In this document: in pieces, positions 15,427-23,149 of the stretch | How the letters are laid out: each line of letters starts with the position of its first letter | How positions within the stretch are numbered: position 1 is the stretch's first letter | Assembly: GCA_964242625.1 (NCBI GenBank) | Contig: CAXTAO010000034.1 | Coordinates: forward strand, 1-27,158 | Origin: JASLDZ01 sp964242625 | GTDB lineage: Bacteria > Pseudomonadota > Alphaproteobacteria > Caulobacterales > Caulobacteraceae | Direction of reading: 5' to 3' | Length of the DNA: 27,158 bases | Translations under genes and position numbers: made by a program | Notes under the pieces: model-generated | Told to the model about the DNA's origin: nothing | Databases searched by the model: none | The model's input: the letters and a program-made list of their open reading frames with translations, nothing else

Positions 15427-15459
15427 GGGCCGGCGCGGACACGACGTCCGCGCCGGCCC
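15427..15459 (-). terminator. Perfect 14-bp stem-loop just after the S53 peptidase gene
   Basis: GGGCCGGCGCGGAC (15427-15440), loop ACGAC, GTCCGCGCCGGCCC (15446-15459) lies 7 bp beyond the stop of the minus-strand peptidase gene and 77 bp before the PEP-CTERM start on the same strand. It lacks a T-run. It may act as a (possibly Rho-aided) terminator or as a 3'-end stabiliser between two genes expressed at different levels. Confidence 0.6.
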
Positions 15460-15466
15460 TGATCGC

Positions 15467-17344
15467 TTACGGGTTGGTCGCCGTCTGCGGGAGGCCGGCC
15501 GCGTCGGTCACGGTCAGCAGTCCGAAGAGGGCGCGCACGTCGGGCGAGCCGTTGCCGAACAGATAGTCGTAGCCGCCACCCGGAACCTTGTCGGTCCACT
15601 TGCCGTCGAAGCCGGAGGTTTCACGATGGAAGACCTTGGCCCCGCCGGCGTTCTGCGTCGCCGCGGCGCGGTAGAAGAACGGGTTGGCGTTGCCGTAGCG
15701 GTAGCAGTAGGGCGCATCCGACCCGCAGGTGGTCGTCTGCTTCTGGTACTGCAGCGAGAGGGTCATGGCGCCCACGAACTCGGGCGACGACACCGACGTC
15801 CCGATCACGCCGTAGCGGCTGCCGCCGTCGGCGACGATCACATAGCTGCGGTTGGGGCCGCAGGGCGTGTAGCTCTCGCCGCCGGGGCAGCCGCCGACCA
15901 GCATGCCCACATCGGGCGTGGTGCGCTGGGACGAGCCCGTGGTGACCAGCGACTGGTAGTCCGGCTTCGCCCAGAAGGCGGACGGACCGCCGCCCGGACC
16001 CCAGAAACCGCCGGCGATGTTCTGGCCGAAGCCGTACGTGTCGTGCGGGATCTCAGGATCGCCCAGCCCCTGCTCGGAGACGTACGCCGAGTTCAGCGTG
16101 CCGTCCGCGGTGGTGATCAGGTTGCCGCCGCCGACGCCCGTCACGTTGGGGTCATTGGACGGGAACTGGATGCTCGGGATGAAGCGCGTCGGCGTGCCGT
16201 CCTGCAGGACGTAGTGCACGTCGGGGCAGGACAGGCCGCCCTCGTCGCCGGAGCTGGCCACGAAGGTCACGCCCTCGGCGTTCCCCTGCAGGAACTGCTC
16301 ATGGTAGAAGAGAAGGTCGGAACCGTCGCCGCCGAAGTAGCGCGCGTCGGTGCTGAACAGCTCGCAGCCGCCGAACGAGGAGTTGACCGCGTCGTAGCGG
16401 CCATCGTCGATGATCGCCTGGTAGCCCGCCTGGATGTTGGCGTCGCTGAGGTCCGGGAGGTTGAACAGCGTCACCGTAGAACCCGGCGCGCCGCCCAGCA
16501 CTTCCTGCACGTCGAGCGAGGACTCGAACGAGGCGTTCACGTCGAACGGCGCGCCGCCGTTGATCGGCTTGTGGATGAAGGTCGGCGCGGGCTTGCCGGT
16601 CACGGTGGTGAAGTTCTCGTGGTCGAACAGCAACTTCACGTCGCTGTCCAGCGCGTCGTTCTCCATCACGATGGCGACGTTGATCCCCGAGCCGTCCAGC
16701 GCGACCTTGCCAGCCGTCGCCGTGTAGGACGGATAGTCGTAAGCCTGCTTGCGGTCGGTGAAGTAGTATCCGCCCGAAGCGCTGAAGCGGTTCTCCGGAT
16801 CGGCGTTGGCGACCTTCGCCGCGTTGGTCTTCTTCTCAGGGAGGGCGCTGAAGGCGAAGGTGGTGAGGCCTAGCGCCTTGATCGAGGCGGCCGGCGCCAG
16901 CGCCTGGTTGGCGTAGAAGCGGGCGTGTCCGCTGGTCGTCACCACCCGCGAGAGCGGCGAGCCGAACGCCTTCTGGACCGCGCCGGCGGTGCCGGTGACG
17001 TCCAGCGAGCGGATGTGGGCGGCGGTGACGGTCAGCCCCTGACTCGCCAGCGCCGTCTTGGCGGCCGAGATGGCGTCCGCCGTCGGGCCGAAGCGCGTCG
17101 CGAACTGCGCGGGCGTCAGGTACTTGTGGTAGCTGGCCGAACCCGGCGTCTGCTGGGCGGCGACGAGCTGCTCGAGCGCGGCCTTGTCGCGCAGGGGCAG
17201 GTAAACCTGGAAGCTCACCGGAGCGGTGGCCGCGGCCGCGGTGACCGTCGCGCCCTTGGGCACCACGGGCGTCGCGTGCGCCGCCGAAGCGACGGCCAGA
17301 GCCGCCAGGCTCGCCCCCGCCGTGAGCCAGTTCAGTCGTGTCAT
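15467..17344 (-). CDS. S53 family peptidase (sedolisin) with pro-domain
   Basis: A 625-aa secreted protease precursor. A Sec signal peptide (about residues 1-24, ending AHA) is followed by an activation pro-domain (about 40-170, containing SYHKYLTPAQFATRFGPT) and the catalytic domain. The serine-carboxyl residues are visible: Glu 274 and Asp 278 in FESSLD, oxyanion Asp 367 in SSGDEGG, and Ser 517 in GTSVSSPEF. The canonical SGTSAS is altered to IGTSVSS, but the catalytic serine is kept. Six cysteines in the catalytic domain are unusual and could form disulfides. Sedolisins generally work at acid pH and self-cleave the pro-part. The ATG at 17344 has a GGGGAG upstream. Closeness to the T2SS genes suggests it may be a substrate of that system. 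Confidence 0.93.
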   Translation of the reverse strand: MTRLNWLTAGASLAALAVASAAHATPVVPKGATVTAAAATAPVSFQVYLPLRDKAALEQLVAAQQTPGSASYHKYLTPAQFATRFGPTADAISAAKTALASQGLTVTAAHIRSLDVTGTAGAVQKAFGSPLSRVVTTSGHARFYANQALAPAASIKALGLTTFAFSALPEKKTNAAKVANADPENRFSASGGYYFTDRKQAYDYPSYTATAGKVALDGSGINVAIVMENDALDSDVKLLFDHENFTTVTGKPAPTFIHKPINGGAPFDVNASFESSLDVQEVLGGAPGSTVTLFNLPDLSDANIQAGYQAIIDDGRYDAVNSSFGGCELFSTDARYFGGDGSDLLFYHEQFLQGNAEGVTFVASSGDEGGLSCPDVHYVLQDGTPTRFIPSIQFPSNDPNVTGVGGGNLITTADGTLNSAYVSEQGLGDPEIPHDTYGFGQNIAGGFWGPGGGPSAFWAKPDYQSLVTTGSSQRTTPDVGMLVGGCPGGESYTPCGPNRSYVIVADGGSRYGVIGTSVSSPEFVGAMTLSLQYQKQTTTCGSDAPYCYRYGNANPFFYRAAATQNAGGAKVFHRETSGFDGKWTDKVPGGGYDYLFGNGSPDVRALFGLLTVTDAAGLPQTATNP

Positions 17345-17402
17345 CGAGTTCGGTCTCCCCTATCCGGGGCGGATCAAGCCTCATGGTTAAGGGCGCGGCA
17401 AG

Positions 17403-17430
17403 AAAAAAACCGTGTCTCGCCGGAAAGGCG
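17403..17430 (-). terminator. Possible weak terminator of the prepilin peptidase gene
   Basis: On the minus strand a short stem CGCC/GGCG (17418-17430) is followed, 8 nt later, by seven T (complement of A at 17403-17409). It lies between the prepilin peptidase stop (17474) and the S53 start (17344), both on the minus strand. The distance from stem to T-run is long for an intrinsic terminator, so this is weak. The rest of this 129-bp gap should hold the S53 promoter, which I could not place. Confidence 0.3.
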
Positions 17431-17473
17431 CCACCTTTTCACCTGGCGCGCGAAAGTCCGGACGCCCCGCTTC

Positions 17474-18103
17474 TTAACCGGTCGAAAAGAAGCTCCATTC
17501 CACCCACACGGCGAGGCAGAGCGGCGGGCCGAGCGCGATCGGCTCCCGGAGCGCGCGGCCCCCGCGCGCCAGCACGCGCGGGGCCGCCCAGGCCAGGCCC
17601 GCCGCGCTCGCCAGGAGCACGACCCCCGGCAGGGCGCGCCAGCCCAGCCACGCGCCCGCGGCGGCGAGGAGCTTGGCGTCGCCCAGTCCCAGCCCGCTGC
17701 GACCGCGCAGGCGCCGGTAGCCGTACTCGAGGAGGGCGAGGCTCCCGAAGCCGCCCGCGACGCCGATCAGCCGGTCGGGGAGAGAGACGGGCGCCAGGGG
17801 GCCCAGCGCCAGGCCCGCGGCGGCCAGCGGCAGGGTGAGCGCGTCGGGCAGGCGCAGGGAGGCCGCGTCCACCGCGGCCAGCACGAGGAGCGTCGCCGCC
17901 AGCCCCGCCCCCACGGCGACCGGCTCGGGCCCCCGGAGCGCTAGCTGCAGGGCTATGGCGGCGGCGGCGGGCGGAAGCCACGCCCGGGGCCGACTCGCGC
18001 CGCCGCCCAGCCGCTCGGCCCCCCGGGCCAGGAGCCCGCCGGCGCCTAGCCCCAGCGCGACCGCCGCCGCGCCCCGCGCCCACGCCTCCCAGCCGGGGTT
18101 CAT
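17474..18103 (-). CDS. gspO: Prepilin peptidase (A24 family), minimal form
   Basis: A polytopic inner-membrane aspartic protease, 209 aa. It has the two catalytic aspartates of the family: Asp 79 in AAVDAASLRLPD and Asp 142 in the GxGD motif GLGLGDAKLL. The closing IALGPPLCLA also fits. It would cleave leader peptides of the pseudopilins GspG, H, I and J encoded just across the divergent gap. It is shorter than typical PilD/GspO (250-290 aa) and lacks the CxxC zinc pairs and most of the N-terminal methyltransferase domain. It may therefore cleave without methylating, or methylation may be done elsewhere. The neighbouring T2SS operon supports the gspO name over a type IV pilus or CpaA role. 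Confidence 0.82.
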   Translation of the reverse strand: MNPGWEAWARGAAAVALGLGAGGLLARGAERLGGGASRPRAWLPPAAAAIALQLALRGPEPVAVGAGLAATLLVLAAVDAASLRLPDALTLPLAAAGLALGPLAPVSLPDRLIGVAGGFGSLALLEYGYRRLRGRSGLGLGDAKLLAAAGAWLGWRALPGVVLLASAAGLAWAAPRVLARGGRALREPIALGPPLCLAVWVEWSFFSTG

Positions 18104-18130
18104 CGGGCGCGCGCCCGGCGGATGGTCGCG

Positions 18131-18157
18131 TTGCCGCCCATGGAGCGCCCGTATAGC
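18131..18157 (+). promoter_or_regulatory. Putative promoter of the wall hydrolase-T2SS operon
   Basis: TTGCCG (18131-18136), 15 nt, TATAGC (18152-18157) is a reasonable housekeeping-type promoter, ending 26 bp before the GTG at 18184. It is the only AT-richer spot in the gap between the divergent gspO and the hydrolase gene. A 14-bp palindrome, CGGGCGCGCGCCCG (18104-18117), abuts the gspO start on the other side. Confidence 0.45.
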
Positions 18158-18183
18158 GTCTCCCGCCGGTGGAGGACGACGGC

Positions 18184-18987
18184 GTGTGGCGTTCAGTGTG
18201 GATCGGCGCGGGGGCGCTCTCGGCGGCGCTGGGCCTCGCCGCCGCGCCGGCGAGCGCCGCCGACGCGGCCGCGGATCTTCGCCCCGCGCTCGTCTTGCCC
18301 GCGCCGTGGCGTCCGCTCGAGGCGGCGCAGGCGGTCGGGTCCCTCCGCGTCACGCCGTCGGACGACCGGGCGCGCGCGGTCGAGTGCCTGGCCGAGGCGG
18401 TCTACTACGAGGCGGCCGACCAGCCGCTGGAGGGGCGCGAGGCGGTGGCTCAGGTCGTGCTGAACCGCGTGCGCCACCCGCGCTATCCCAAGTCGGTGTG
18501 CGCCGTGGTGTTCCAGGGCGCGGCGCGCGCCAGCGCTTCGGCGGGAGGCTGCCAGTTCACCTTCGCGTGCGACGGGTCGCGCCGGCGCACGCCCGACCTC
18601 CGCGGCTGGCGCGCCGCCGAGGCGGTCGCCGAGCAGGCGCTGGACGGCTTCGTCCTCGCGGCGGCCGGGTCGGCCACGCACTATCACGCCCTCTACGTCC
18701 ACCCGGGCTGGAGCGCCTCCATGACGCCCGTGCTGCAGGTGGGCGCGCATCGCTTCTACAGCCTGTCGGGCGGCCCCGGCGCGTTGACGGGGGCGTACGC
18801 GGGCGGCGAGTCCGGACCGCCCGCCCGCACGGCCGCGCTCCTCCTCGCCTCGCGCGAGCCGGCGATGCGGGCGGCGGCGCCCACGGCGGCGAGCTTCCAG
18901 GTGTGGGGGCTCCCCGTGGCGCGGGTGACGCCCGGCGCGGGCGGCGTCGCGGTGGCCATGGCCTCGGCCGCGGAGGCGATGCGGTGA
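18184..18987 (+). CDS. SleB/CwlJ-type cell wall hydrolase
   Basis: A 267-aa exported protein with a signal peptide (VWRSVWIGAGALSAALGLAA...ASA) and a Hydrolase_2 (SleB-like) domain. Seen are ECLAEAVYYEA (catalytic-type glutamates), EGREAVAQVVLNRVRHPRYP, SVCAVVFQG and GCQFTFACDG, then HYHALYVHPGW. The family cuts peptidoglycan glycan strands; in Gram-negative bacteria it acts in the periplasm. The chosen GTG at 18184 has a perfect GGAGG 8 nt upstream; a GTG at 18169 in the same frame would add five residues but lacks a ribosome site. The stop overlaps the gspE start as GTGA, so it is the first gene of the T2SS operon. It probably helps insert the secretin through the cell wall. Confidence 0.88.
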   Translation: MWRSVWIGAGALSAALGLAAAPASAADAAADLRPALVLPAPWRPLEAAQAVGSLRVTPSDDRARAVECLAEAVYYEAADQPLEGREAVAQVVLNRVRHPRYPKSVCAVVFQGAARASASAGGCQFTFACDGSRRRTPDLRGWRAAEAVAEQALDGFVLAAAGSATHYHALYVHPGWSASMTPVLQVGAHRFYSLSGGPGALTGAYAGGESGPPARTAALLLASREPAMRAAAPTAASFQVWGLPVARVTPGAGGVAVAMASAAEAMR

Positions 18988-20693
18988 ACGCGCCCCTGCG
19001 CCCGCCCGTGGTCGCGCCCCCCCTCGCCGGGCCGGGCGCGCTCGACCTCGCCGCGCTGATCGAGGGCGCTGCGCTCCTCCCGCCCGACACCCTGGCGCGG
19101 GCGCGGCGCGTGCGGGCGGAGACGGGCGAGCGGCTCGACTCGATCCTGACCCGGCTGGGCTTCCTGTCCGAGCAGCGCCTCGTGCAGGCGATCGCCGACG
19201 CCACGGGCTTCGCCGCGGCGGGCCCGGAGGACTATCCGGCCGAGCCCGTGGACTCGGTCGCGCCGCTCTCGGCGGGGTTCCTGCGCGAGAGCCGCGCCGC
19301 GCCGCTGCGCCGGACCGAGGCGGGGGTGGAAGTCGCCTTCGCCGATCCGCTGGACCCGTTTCCCGCCCAGGCGCTCGCGGTGGCGCTCGGCGCGCCCGTG
19401 CGGCCGCGGGTGGGCCGCGCCACCGACATCGAGGCCGCGCTCGACCGGCTGTACGGCCCCGAGTCCCGCGGGCCCGACGCGGCGGTCGGCGGCGACGAGG
19501 AGGAGGACGTCGAGCGCCTGCGCGACCTCGCCAGCGACGCCCCGGCTATCCGCGCGGTTAACCGGCTGGTGACAGCCGCGGTGGAGCGCCGCGCGTCCGA
19601 CATCCACCTCGAGCCCAGCGAGTTCGCCCTCCTGGTCCGCTTCCGGGTCGACGGCGTGCTGCAGGAGGTGGAGGCGCTCCCCGCGGGCATGCGCGCCTCC
19701 TTGCCCTCGCGCATCAAGGTGATGGCGGGGCTCAACATCGCCGAGCGCCGCCTGCCGCAGGACGGGCGGATGCGGCTGACGGTGCGCGGCCACGACATCG
19801 ACCTGCGCGTCGCCACCGCCCCCACCATCCACGGCGAGTCGGTCGTTCTGCGCCTCCTCGACCGCTCGCAGCTGCAGCTCGACTTCGACGCCCTGGGGTT
19901 CGACGACGCCATGCAGGCGCGGCTTTCCGCCGTCCTGGCCCAGCCCCACGGCATCCTCCTGGTCACCGGGCCGACCGGCTCTGGCAAGACCACCACGCTC
20001 TACGCGGCGCTGTCGCGGCTGAACGCGCCGGAGCGCAAGCTGCTCACGGTGGAGGATCCGATCGAGTACCGGCTCTCCGGCGTCCAGCAGACGCAGGTGG
20101 CCCCCGCCATCGGCATGAGCTTCGCCGCCGCGCTCCGCGCCTTTCTGCGCCACGACCCGGACGTGATCATGGTGGGCGAGGTGCGCGACCTGGAGACGGC
20201 GCAGGTCGCCGTCCAGGCGGCGCTGACCGGGCACATGATCCTGTCGACGCTGCACACCAACTCGGCCGCCTCGGCGGTGACGCGCCTCCTCGACATGGGC
20301 GTCGAGCCGTTCCTGATCACCTCCACCCTGCGCGCGGTGCTGGCCCAGCGGCTGGTGCGCCGGCTCTGCCCCACCTGCCGCGCGCCCACCGCCGTGGCCG
20401 AGGCGCGGGAGGCGCTGGCCCCCGCGGGCGCGCGGATCGCCCACGCCTGGCGCGCGACGGGCTGCGCTCAATGCGGCGGCTCCGGCTACCGCGGCCGCGT
20501 CGCCCTGGCCGAGCTCCTGCGGGTCGACGAGGCGGTCGCGCGCGGCGTGCTCGACCGGGCGGAGGCGGGCGAGGTGGAGGCCGCGGCGGTCGCGGGCGGC
20601 ATGACCACCCTCCTGGAGGACGGCGCCCTGAAGGTCGACGCGGGCCTCACCACGGTGGAGGAGGTGCTGCGCGTGACGGGCGACGGCGCCTAG
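18984..20693 (+). CDS. gspE: T2SS assembly ATPase GspE
   Basis: A cytoplasmic hexameric ATPase that drives pseudopilus growth, 569 aa. It has an N-terminal N1E-like domain (about 20-160), the N2E domain with SDIHLEP (205-211), Walker A GPTGSGKT (329-336), the Asp box (VEDPIEY), Walker B DVIMVGEVRD (393-402) and the His box (STLHTN). The metal-binding CPTC (462-465) and CAQC (494-497) cysteines typical of GspE/PilB are present. The GTG start at 18984 overlaps the hydrolase stop as GTGA. The frame stays open far upstream, but those residues are shadows of the hydrolase gene. gspF starts directly after the stop (TAGATG). Confidence 0.96.
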   Translation: MNAPLRPPVVAPPLAGPGALDLAALIEGAALLPPDTLARARRVRAETGERLDSILTRLGFLSEQRLVQAIADATGFAAAGPEDYPAEPVDSVAPLSAGFLRESRAAPLRRTEAGVEVAFADPLDPFPAQALAVALGAPVRPRVGRATDIEAALDRLYGPESRGPDAAVGGDEEEDVERLRDLASDAPAIRAVNRLVTAAVERRASDIHLEPSEFALLVRFRVDGVLQEVEALPAGMRASLPSRIKVMAGLNIAERRLPQDGRMRLTVRGHDIDLRVATAPTIHGESVVLRLLDRSQLQLDFDALGFDDAMQARLSAVLAQPHGILLVTGPTGSGKTTTLYAALSRLNAPERKLLTVEDPIEYRLSGVQQTQVAPAIGMSFAAALRAFLRHDPDVIMVGEVRDLETAQVAVQAALTGHMILSTLHTNSAASAVTRLLDMGVEPFLITSTLRAVLAQRLVRRLCPTCRAPTAVAEAREALAPAGARIAHAWRATGCAQCGGSGYRGRVALAELLRVDEAVARGVLDRAEAGEVEAAAVAGGMTTLLEDGALKVDAGLTTVEEVLRVTGDGA

Positions 20694-21896
20694 ATGGACA
20701 GCTTCCGCTACCGCGCGGTGACCGCCGCCGGCGTCCAGCGCGCGGGCGTGATGGAGGCGCAGGGCGAGGGCGAGCTGCGCGACCAGCTGCGCCGCCAGGG
20801 CCTCACCGCCATCGAGGCCGTCCGCGTCAAGGCGGAGGGCGCGCGGCGGCGGCTGAAGCCCGTCAAGCCCGCGGTCCTGGCGCGGCTCCTGGGCGAACTC
20901 GCCGTCATGCTGGACGCGGGCATACCGCTCGACCGCGCGCTCGCCGCCGCGGCGGAGAACGTGGACGAGGCGGGCGACCGGCGCGTCTTGGAGCGCCTCC
21001 TCGCCGCGGTGAGGGAGGGGCGGCCGCTGTCGCAGGCCATGGCCGACCTCGGCGAGGCGATCCCGCCCATGGCCTCGGCCATGGCGCTGGCCGGCGAGAC
21101 CAACGGCCGGCCCGCCGCCGCCCTGGCCGATGCGGCCCAGGCGCTGGAGCGGGCGGAGGCGCTGCGCTCGGCCCTGCGCTCGGCGGCGGTCTATCCCGCC
21201 ATGCTGATCGCCATCGCGCTGGGCGTGATCGCCCTGATGCTGTTCTGGGTCGTGCCGCAATTCGAGACGCTGTTCAGCGAGGGCGGCCCCGCCCTGCCGC
21301 AGACCACGCGCGTGGTGCTGGCGATCAGCCACGGCGCGCGGCGCTACGGCGCGGCGATCGCGGTGGCGCTCCTCGTCTGCGGGCTCCTGGCCGCGCCCGC
21401 GCTGAAGCGGCCGGCGGTGCGGCGGTGGACGGACGCGGCGGCGCTCCGCCTGCCGCGGCTGGGCGAGCTCGTCCGCCAGTGGGAGGCCGCGCGCTTCACC
21501 CGCGTGCTGGCCAGCCTCGCCGCGGGCGGCGTGCCCCTGCCGGACGCGCTGGCCATCGCCGGCCGCTCCATCGCCAACAGTCGCATGCGCGCGCAGGTCG
21601 AGGCGGTGACCACCGGCGTGCGCCGGGGGGAGGGGCTGGCCGAGCCGCTCGCCGCCTCCCGCGCCCTGCCGCGCATGGCCGACGCCTATCTGCGCATCGG
21701 CGAGCAGTCGGCCGAGCTGCCCTTGATGCTGGGGCGGCTCGCCGACGTGCTGGACAAGGACGTGCGGACGCAGTCAGAGCGGCTGGTGGCGGTGCTCACC
21801 CCTCTGATAACGGTGCTGATGGGGGCGGTGGTGGCGACGGTGGTCGCCTCCATCATGACCGCGATCATCGGCTTCAACGACCTGGCCCTCGGATGA
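20694..21896 (+). CDS. gspF: T2SS inner-membrane platform protein GspF
   Basis: The platform on which GspE acts, 400 aa, normal length. It has two homologous T2SSF domains (about 65-185 and 265-390) with three transmembrane segments at about 167-188, 218-236 and 366-390. The first domain has ELAVMLDAGIPLDRAL and ALAGETNGR; the second has RFTRVLASLAAGGVPLPDAL and RIGEQSAELPLML. This repeated layout is diagnostic. The ATG immediately follows the gspE TAG, and the stop overlaps gspG as ATGA. Confidence 0.96.
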   Translation: MDSFRYRAVTAAGVQRAGVMEAQGEGELRDQLRRQGLTAIEAVRVKAEGARRRLKPVKPAVLARLLGELAVMLDAGIPLDRALAAAAENVDEAGDRRVLERLLAAVREGRPLSQAMADLGEAIPPMASAMALAGETNGRPAAALADAAQALERAEALRSALRSAAVYPAMLIAIALGVIALMLFWVVPQFETLFSEGGPALPQTTRVVLAISHGARRYGAAIAVALLVCGLLAAPALKRPAVRRWTDAAALRLPRLGELVRQWEAARFTRVLASLAAGGVPLPDALAIAGRSIANSRMRAQVEAVTTGVRRGEGLAEPLAASRALPRMADAYLRIGEQSAELPLMLGRLADVLDKDVRTQSERLVAVLTPLITVLMGAVVATVVASIMTAIIGFNDLALG

Positions 21897-22345
21897 CCCT
21901 GAAGAGACCCCCCGCCGCCCCGCCGCGCCCGGGCGACCCCGAGGCGGGCTTCACCCTCCTCGAACTCCTGGTGGTGCTGGCCGTGCTGGGGCTCCTCGCC
22001 GCCATCGTGGCCCCGCAGGTGCTGAAATACCTCGGCACGTCGCGCTCGCAGGCGGCCAAGGTGCAGATCGAGAACATCGCCGCCTCGCTCGACCACTTCG
22101 AGCTGGATGTCGGGCGCTATCCCACGCCGGAGGAGGGCCTGCGGAGCCTCTCGGTGCAGCCGCAGGGGCTCGACGGCTGGAACGGCCCCTACCTGCAGAA
22201 GCCCTCGGCGCTGATTGACCCGTGGAAACGCCCCTACCTCTACCGCATCCCCGGCCGCCACGGGACGGACTACGACGTCTGGTCCTTGGGCTCCGACGGG
22301 CAGGAGGGCGGCGCGGGCGAGGCGCGCGATGTCGGCAGCTGGTGA
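21893..22345 (+). CDS. gspG: Major pseudopilin GspG
   Basis: The main subunit of the periplasmic pseudopilus, 150 aa. A 19-residue basic leader ends in EAG before FTLLELLVVLAVLGLLAAI; the prepilin peptidase cut is Gly19/Phe20, and the Glu at mature position 5 (Glu24) is present. The C-terminal globular part has the GspG-specific pattern YPTPEEGLRSL, WNGPYL, DPWKRPYLYRIPG and DYDVWSLGSDGQEGG, including the calcium-site acidic residues. It overlaps gspF by ATGA and gspH by 17 nt. Confidence 0.96.
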   Translation: MTLKRPPAAPPRPGDPEAGFTLLELLVVLAVLGLLAAIVAPQVLKYLGTSRSQAAKVQIENIAASLDHFELDVGRYPTPEEGLRSLSVQPQGLDGWNGPYLQKPSALIDPWKRPYLYRIPGRHGTDYDVWSLGSDGQEGGAGEARDVGSW

Positions 22346-22769
22346 GCGCCGCGCCCGCGCGGGCGAGCGCGGCGCGACGCTCCTCGAGATGATGGTGGCG
22401 CTGGCCATTCTGGCGCTGGTGATCGGCCTGAGCTTCCCCGCCCTGCGCGCGCCGCTCGCGGCGCTGTCGGTCGACGGGGCCCGGGGCGCGCTCGCGGCCG
22501 ACTTGCGCGCTGCGCGCTCGCAGGCGGTGCGCTCGGGCGAGCCCGTGGCCTTTCAGCTCGCCGCCGACGGCCGGGGCTGGAGCTGGACCGGCGGCCGCCG
22601 CGCGCTGGCCGCGCCGCTGAGGGTCGAGACGGAGACGGGCGCGGTGACCTTCGCCGGCGACGGCGGCGCCGCCGCCGCGCGCTTCGTCGTGCGCGGGCCG
22701 CACGGCCGCAGCCGCCCCGTCGAGCTCATGGCCCCCACGGGCGTGGTGCGGGCGGAGGGCGCGCGGTGA
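22329..22769 (+). CDS. gspH: Minor pseudopilin GspH
   Basis: A 146-aa type IV pilin-like protein. The basic leader ends in ERG before ATLLEMMVALAILALVIGLSFP, with the cut at Gly15/Ala16 and the conserved Glu at mature position 5 (Glu20). Mature position 1 is Ala instead of the usual Phe. The downstream ADLRAARSQAVRSGEPVAFQL is the typical GspH/FimT region. The ATG at 22329 lies inside the end of gspG (17-nt overlap) and is the only start giving a proper leader. The next gene overlaps as GTGA. Confidence 0.9.
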   Translation: MSAAGERRARAGERGATLLEMMVALAILALVIGLSFPALRAPLAALSVDGARGALAADLRAARSQAVRSGEPVAFQLAADGRGWSWTGGRRALAAPLRVETETGAVTFAGDGGAAAARFVVRGPHGRSRPVELMAPTGVVRAEGAR

Positions 22770-23149
22770 CGGGCGCCGGCGCCGGCCGCGGCCGCGAGGG
22801 CGGCTCCATCCTCGCCGACGCGCTCGTGGCGCTGGCGGTGCTGGCGGTGGTGCTCGTCTCGGCGGCGGCCGCGCTGGGATCGGGCGCGCGACGCACCGCG
22901 CGGGTGGAGCTGGCGCGCTCGGCCGAGCTCGTCGCGCGGTCGCACCTCGCGGTGGCGCTGGCCGATCCCCTGCTGCAGCCCGGCCGCACGGAAGGCGAGG
23001 ACGGCGCGCTCAGCTGGCGCGTGGACACGGAGCCCGCGCCCGAGCTCGGGTCGCAGCGGCTCCTCCGGGTGACCGCCGAGGCGCGCGACGCCCGCGGCGG
23101 CCCGGCGCTGGCGCGCCTCTCCACGCTCAAGCTCGTGGGGACGTCGTGA
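22766..23149 (+). CDS. gspI: Minor pseudopilin GspI, atypical N terminus
   Basis: A 127-aa pilin-like protein at the usual gspI position between H and J. A short leader ends EGG, followed by SILADALVALAVLAVVLVSAAAAL. With the cut after Gly13, mature residue 1 is Ser and residue 5 is Asp18 where almost all pseudopilins carry Glu. The body (ELARSAELVARSHLAVAL, then SWRVDTEP and LLRVTAEA) agrees with GspI. GspI forms the pseudopilus tip complex with J and K. The GTG start overlaps gspH as GTGA, and the stop overlaps gspJ as GTGA. Identification rests on position and general shape. Confidence 0.8.
   Translation: MTGAGAGRGREGGSILADALVALAVLAVVLVSAAAALGSGARRTARVELARSAELVARSHLAVALADPLLQPGRTEGEDGALSWRVDTEPAPELGSQRLLRVTAEARDARGGPALARLSTLKLVGTS

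Noticed and set aside
17382..17392. TTAACCAT (minus strand) upstream of the S53 gene as a CtrA site
   Set aside because: Only one half-site; the second TTAAC at about 17474 is too far away to make a proper box.
18104..18117. CGGGCGCGCGCCCG palindrome as an operator
   Set aside because: Pure GC palindromes are frequent by chance at this base composition and it abuts the gspO start; left as a note only.
18756..21332. 858-aa open frame antisense to gspE-gspF
   Set aside because: Low-complexity Arg/His/Gly-rich shadow of confidently identified T2SS genes.
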